A stretch of 37,299 nt of DNA from Pseudoxanthomonas sp. (GTDB lineage Bacteria > Pseudomonadota > Gammaproteobacteria > Xanthomonadales > Xanthomonadaceae), in assembly GCF_024710765.1 (NCBI RefSeq), contig NZ_JANJUE010000045.1, forward strand, positions 1 through 37,299, read 5' to 3'. Both the position numbers and the translations under genes were made by a program. The notes beneath the pieces are model-generated. The model worked only from the letters and a program-made list of their open reading frames with translations, had not been told where the DNA came from and searched no databases. Below are positions 34,248 through 37,299 of this stretch, piece by piece. Positions within the stretch are counted from its first letter, which is position 1. The number at the start of each line of letters is the position of its first letter.

Positions 34248-36148
34248 ACCCCGCCCGCCGGGACCCGCGCCGCGCCGGCGCGGGATTCCGGGCGATGGCC
34301 GCGCTGGCGCTGCTCGCGGGCGCGTTCGGCGCGGCGCAGGCATCCCCGCGCCTGCACCTTCAGACCGATGGCCTCGCGGCGGCCGAAATGGCCGCCACCA
34401 ACGCGCTTTTCCGTGCCGCCGCGGCACGGCTTACCCCGGCGATGCGCGAACAGCTGGCGCACGACATCCCGGTGCGCTGGAGCACGGCGCTCGACGAAAC
34501 GGTGCATGGACGCGCGCGCCGCGATGGCGTCCTCCTGCTCAACCGCCGCCTGCTTCCGGGCCTGCTGGCGCAGGGCCAGGCGCGTGCAGGCGCCGAGGCG
34601 GCCGCGCTGTCCGCGCTGCTGCACGAACTGGCCCATTTCCTTGAGCGCGCCGATCCCGCCGGGCCGATGTCGCGGGACCCGCGCCTGCTGGATCTGGCCG
34701 GCTGGCAGGTCCGGGCCACGCCCGGGCTGACCCGGCTGATGGGGCGCACGCGCGAGAACCGCTTCCGCGAACGCAGTCCGGACCGCTATGAGCTCGACGA
34801 CCCGCGCGAGTATGTCGCGGTCAATCTGGAACACTACCTGCTGGATGCGGATTACGCCTGCCGGCGGCCGGCGTTGTATCGCTACTTCGAACGGCGCTGG
34901 GGCGCGCCAGCGGGCGCGGGCGCGGGTTGTCCGGGTGACTTCGCGTACGTGGATGCCGGGGACGTCGGCGTCGACGCGGATGCCGCGATGGCCACCGGTG
35001 GACGGCTGGGAATGCTGGACCCCGAGCGCATCTACCAGGTCGACTACCTGCTGGCCGAAGGCAACGACGCCATGATGAGCCGCTGGGGCCACAGCATGCT
35101 GCGGCTGGTGATCTGCGCGCCCGGCCGGCCGCGCGGACCGGATTGCCGGCTGGATCTGGAGCACCACCGGGTGCTGTCGTTCCGCGCCTTCGTCGGCGAC
35201 GTGCAGATTTCCAGTTGGCGCGGGCTGACCGGCCGCTACCCCTCGCGGTTGTTCGTGCTGCCGCTGGACCAGGTGATCGACGAGTACACCAAGGTCGAAC
35301 TGCGTGGCCTGCAATCGCTGCCGCTGCGGCTGGAGCGCGATGAAATCGCGGCGCTGGTGGAACGGGCGGCGCAGTTGCACTGGAGTTACGACGGCCGTTA
35401 TTTCTTCCTCGGCAACAACTGCGCGGTGGAGACCTACAAGCTGTTGCGCGATGGCGTGCCGCGGATCGGAAGCATGGATCTCGGCGGCATCACCCCGAAC
35501 GGCCTGTCGCATCGCCTGCAGCGGGCCGGCCTCGCCGATGGCGGCGTGCTGGCCGATCCCGCCCGCGCGTTGCGCGAGGGGTATCGTTTCGATTCGATGC
35601 GCGAGCGTTTCCAGACCCTGTTCGAAGTGGCCCGCCGGCAGGCCGGGCTGCCGCAGCGGCGGGTCGAGGACTGGCTGGAGGCCTCGCCGCAGCAGCGCCG
35701 GCCGTGGCTGGATCGGAGCGATCTGAAATCGGCCGCGGCCCTGCTGGTGCTGGAACAGGCGGCGCGGCGGCAGCAGCAACTGCGCGTGCGCGATGCCTTC
35801 AAGCGGCGCTATCTGCAGCAAGGCGGACAGCCAGGGGAACTGCGGGACGCCGCCGGCACCCTGCGGACGCTGCTCGAGGAAACCGCCTGGATGAGCCGGC
35901 CCGCCGACCTGCTGGCGGATGCGGGCTATGGCCTGCCGCAGGTGGATGAACGTGCCGCGCTCGAAGCCGGCAGCGAGCGCCGGCGCGAACAACTGAGGAA
36001 GCTGGAACAGCGGCTGGAGCATCAGGTCCGCGCACTGCTCGATCCGGCGCAGGCCCGGGATCTGGACGCGGCCGACGCCAACATCGCCTGGCTGGGCACG
36101 CATCTGCGCGAGTTGCATCGCCAGGCCGGCGGCCTGCGACTGGATTGA
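34244..36148 (+). CDS. DUF4105 (Lnb-like) envelope protein with N-terminal HExxH motif
   Basis: 634 residues with a signal sequence (hydrophobic about 15-33). The N-terminal half has LLHELAHFLE (HELAH 127-131) and a later Glu in REYVAVNLEHYL, the pattern of a zinc gluzincin peptidase. The central region matches DUF4105: WGHSMLRL (His283) and FLGNNCAVETYKLL (Cys393), a His/Cys pair comparable to that of Lnb lipoprotein acyltransferases and NlpC/P60 enzymes. The C-terminal part (about 480-634) is helical and rich in Arg, Gln and Glu. Function unknown: a periplasmic peptidase or acyltransferase is possible. The GTG start at 34244 overlaps the DUF2388 stop. Confidence 0.8.
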   Translation: MNPARRDPRRAGAGFRAMAALALLAGAFGAAQASPRLHLQTDGLAAAEMAATNALFRAAAARLTPAMREQLAHDIPVRWSTALDETVHGRARRDGVLLLNRRLLPGLLAQGQARAGAEAAALSALLHELAHFLERADPAGPMSRDPRLLDLAGWQVRATPGLTRLMGRTRENRFRERSPDRYELDDPREYVAVNLEHYLLDADYACRRPALYRYFERRWGAPAGAGAGCPGDFAYVDAGDVGVDADAAMATGGRLGMLDPERIYQVDYLLAEGNDAMMSRWGHSMLRLVICAPGRPRGPDCRLDLEHHRVLSFRAFVGDVQISSWRGLTGRYPSRLFVLPLDQVIDEYTKVELRGLQSLPLRLERDEIAALVERAAQLHWSYDGRYFFLGNNCAVETYKLLRDGVPRIGSMDLGGITPNGLSHRLQRAGLADGGVLADPARALREGYRFDSMRERFQTLFEVARRQAGLPQRRVEDWLEASPQQRRPWLDRSDLKSAAALLVLEQAARRQQQLRVRDAFKRRYLQQGGQPGELRDAAGTLRTLLEETAWMSRPADLLADAGYGLPQVDERAALEAGSERRREQLRKLEQRLEHQVRALLDPAQARDLDAADANIAWLGTHLRELHRQAGGLRLD

Positions 36149-36221
36149 CCGTCCGGCATGCCGCCAGGCGGGCGGCCGCATCGCGCGCCGTGAAGCGCGA
36201 AGTGACAAGCGGACGGAAAAC

Positions 36222-36248
36222 AAAAAGGACGGGCCCGACGGACCCGCC
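36222..36248 (-). terminator. Intrinsic terminator after efpL
   Basis: On the minus strand GGCGGGTCC-GTC-GGGCCCGTCC forms a GC-rich stem with one bulged base and one G-T pair, followed by TTTTT. It lies 21 bp beyond the efpL stop and is convergent with the DUF4105 gene. Confidence 0.65.
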
Positions 36249-36268
36249 CCCCTCACGGCATGGCCGGG

Positions 36269-36835
36269 TCAGTCGGCGCGGCCGCCGAACTCGCCGGTGG
36301 TGGTGTTGACCAGGATGCGTTCGCCGGTGGTGATGTACTCGGGCACCATGATCTCGATGCCGGTGCTCAGCTTGGCCGGCTTCGGACGCTTGGTGGCGGT
36401 GCCGCCCTTCAGTTCCGGCGGTGTTTCCACCACTTCCAGGGCCACGTGCTGCGGCAACTGCAGGGCGACCGGCAACTCGTCGATGACCTGCACGTAGCAG
36501 CCGGCCAGGCCGTCGGTGATGTAGCCGGCATCGTCACCCAGCACATCCGCGTCCAGCGTGTACGGCGTGTAGTCCTCGTCATCGAGGAACACGAAGGCGT
36601 CGCCGTCCTTGTACGAGAAGGTCGCCTGGCGGCGCAGCAGCTCGACTTCGGTCAGGTTGTCGTCGGCATCGAAGCTGGCATCCAGCTTGTTGCCGCCCGG
36701 CACGCTGTACATGGTGAAGCGGAAGCGCACGTTGCCGCCGCGGCCCTGCGGCGAGCTGCGGTCGATGTCGCGGATCTGGTACACGCCGCCGTTGTGTTCA
36801 ACGACGTTTCCTTTCTTGATGTCGAAAGCTTTCAT
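36269..36835 (-). CDS. efpL: Elongation factor P-like protein EfpL (YeiP)
   Basis: 188 residues: an N-terminal KOW-like domain and two OB-fold domains. It binds the ribosome near the P site to relieve stalling. EfpL rather than canonical EF-P is shown by the loop-I tip SSPQGRGGN, with Arg32 where EF-P has a modified Lys or Arg, the [20 protein letters not shown] segment and the GRAD C-terminus, all as in E. coli YeiP. Known EfpL proteins act without post-translational modification. The upstream gene on the strand is the SDR, 104 bp away, with an inverted repeat in the gap. Confidence 0.92.
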   Translation of the reverse strand: MKAFDIKKGNVVEHNGGVYQIRDIDRSSPQGRGGNVRFRFTMYSVPGGNKLDASFDADDNLTEVELLRRQATFSYKDGDAFVFLDDEDYTPYTLDADVLGDDAGYITDGLAGCYVQVIDELPVALQLPQHVALEVVETPPELKGGTATKRPKPAKLSTGIEIMVPEYITTGERILVNTTTGEFGGRAD

Positions 36836-36850
36836 GGTGGTGACGGGAAT

Positions 36851-36932
36851 CGGGAATGGAGAATCGGGAATGGGAGCCAGGACGGAGGAAGCGGTGCCGG
36901 GACGATTCCCGATTCCCGATTCTCCATTCCCG
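36851..36932. repeat. 21-bp perfect inverted repeat in the SDR-efpL gap
   Basis: The arms 36851-36871 and 36912-36932 are exact reverse complements (21 bp each) around a 40-bp loop. Each arm is built from GGGAAT and GAATCGGG-like units, and further units flank both arms. It is about 15 bp upstream of the efpL ATG, so it would form a large hairpin in the efpL leader or the 3' end of the SDR message. GGGAAT-rich repeats of this sort are dispersed in Xanthomonadaceae genomes. Confidence 0.75.
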
Positions 36933-36939
36933 GCCGTTA

Positions 36940-37299
36940 TTACTTCGGTGCCAGCCGGACGGCGCCGTCCAGGCGGATGGTTTCGCCGTTGAGGTAGGTG
37001 TTGCCGAGGATGTAGGCCACCAGGTCGGCGAATTCGTCCGGCTTGCCCAGGCGCGAGGGGAACGGAATCGAGGCGCTCAGCGACTGCTGCACGGCCTCGG
37101 GCATGCCATCGACCATCGGGGTCCAGAAGATGCCCGGCGCGATGGTCATCACCCGGATGCCGAAGCGCGACAGTTCGCGCGCCATCGGCAGGGTCATGCC
37201 GACCACGCCCCCCTTGGAGGCGGAGTAGGCGGCCTGGCCGATCTGCCCTTCGTAGGCGGCCACGCTGGCGGTGTTGACGATCACGCCGCGCTCGCCGTC
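36940..37299 (-). CDS. Short-chain dehydrogenase (3-hydroxyacyl-CoA dehydrogenase-like), C-terminal part
   Basis: The N-terminal half, with the NAD-binding glycine motif, lies beyond the window. The 119 residues seen start [18 protein letters not shown], with the catalytic Ser, then YSASK (catalytic Tyr and Lys), [10 protein letters not shown], and the C-terminal [18 protein letters not shown]. This pattern is closest to the type II 3-hydroxyacyl-CoA dehydrogenase (HSD17B10-like) branch, in fatty-acid or branched-chain degradation. A fatty-acid synthesis FabG role is less likely but cannot be excluded. Confidence 0.85.
   Translation of the reverse strand, partial: DGERGVIVNTASVAAYEGQIGQAAYSASKGGVVGMTLPMARELSRFGIRVMTIAPGIFWTPMVDGMPEAVQQSLSASIPFPSRLGKPDEFADLVAYILGNTYLNGETIRLDGAVRLAPK

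Overview
The window is about 37 kb of high-GC chromosomal DNA from a gammaproteobacterium that most resembles the Xanthomonadaceae/Lysobacteraceae (Xanthomonas, Stenotrophomonas, Lysobacter, Luteimonas and relatives). Three things point there: a TrpR-like regulator heading the histidine operon, a HisB phosphatase domain without the enterobacterial zinc ligands, and GTAG-headed REP-like hairpins. The assignment rests on family recognition, not on a search, and I cannot name the genus. The region is ordinary chromosome. I see no phage, insertion sequence or CRISPR array.

Layout. 1-159 is the tail of proA. 251-1528 (-) is a CynX/NimT-type MFS transporter. 1627-7263 (-) is a pgaABCD operon for poly-beta-1,6-N-acetylglucosamine (PNAG) synthesis, deacetylation and export. 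Divergent from it, across a 495-bp regulatory region with two CRP/Clp-type palindromes, lies a two-gene operon (7759-10106, +): a second processive GT2 synthase and a small outer-membrane beta-barrel. I regard this pair as the most interesting candidate system here, a minimal synthase-plus-exporter beside PNAG. tRNA-Pro(CGG) (-) and hisS (+) follow, then a membrane-anchored GGDEF diguanylate cyclase (-).

14212-21760 (+) is a complete histidine operon, hisR-like/G/D/C/B/H/A/F/IE. Every junction from hisG on overlaps, and a perfect 24-bp palindrome sits over the promoter. It is followed by a secreted calcineurin-like phosphoesterase and a YdeI-family protein. On the minus strand, 24285-29455 holds two APC amino-acid permeases and the methionine-salvage genes mtnB, mtnD and mtnC. 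Next come a Nudix hydrolase (+), a HAD phosphatase (-) and serA (-). SerA is divergent from a D-2-hydroxyglutarate dehydrogenase-like flavoprotein, a pair that can recycle the 2-hydroxyglutarate made by SerA. A coupled pair of envelope genes follows: a DUF2388 protein and a DUF4105 protein with an HExxH motif. The window ends with efpL/yeiP and the C-terminal part of a short-chain dehydrogenase.

How the parts fit. Envelope polysaccharide production is concentrated in 1.6-10.1 kb, and c-di-GMP is the likely link: PgaC/PgaD respond to it in E. coli, Clp of xanthomonads is a CRP-fold c-di-GMP receptor, and a GGDEF enzyme is encoded nearby. The remainder is amino-acid metabolism (proline, histidine, methionine salvage, serine) and translation (hisS, tRNA-Pro, efpL). 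Several transcription units end in perfect 8-9-bp GC-rich hairpins without a U-tract; others end in classical terminators.
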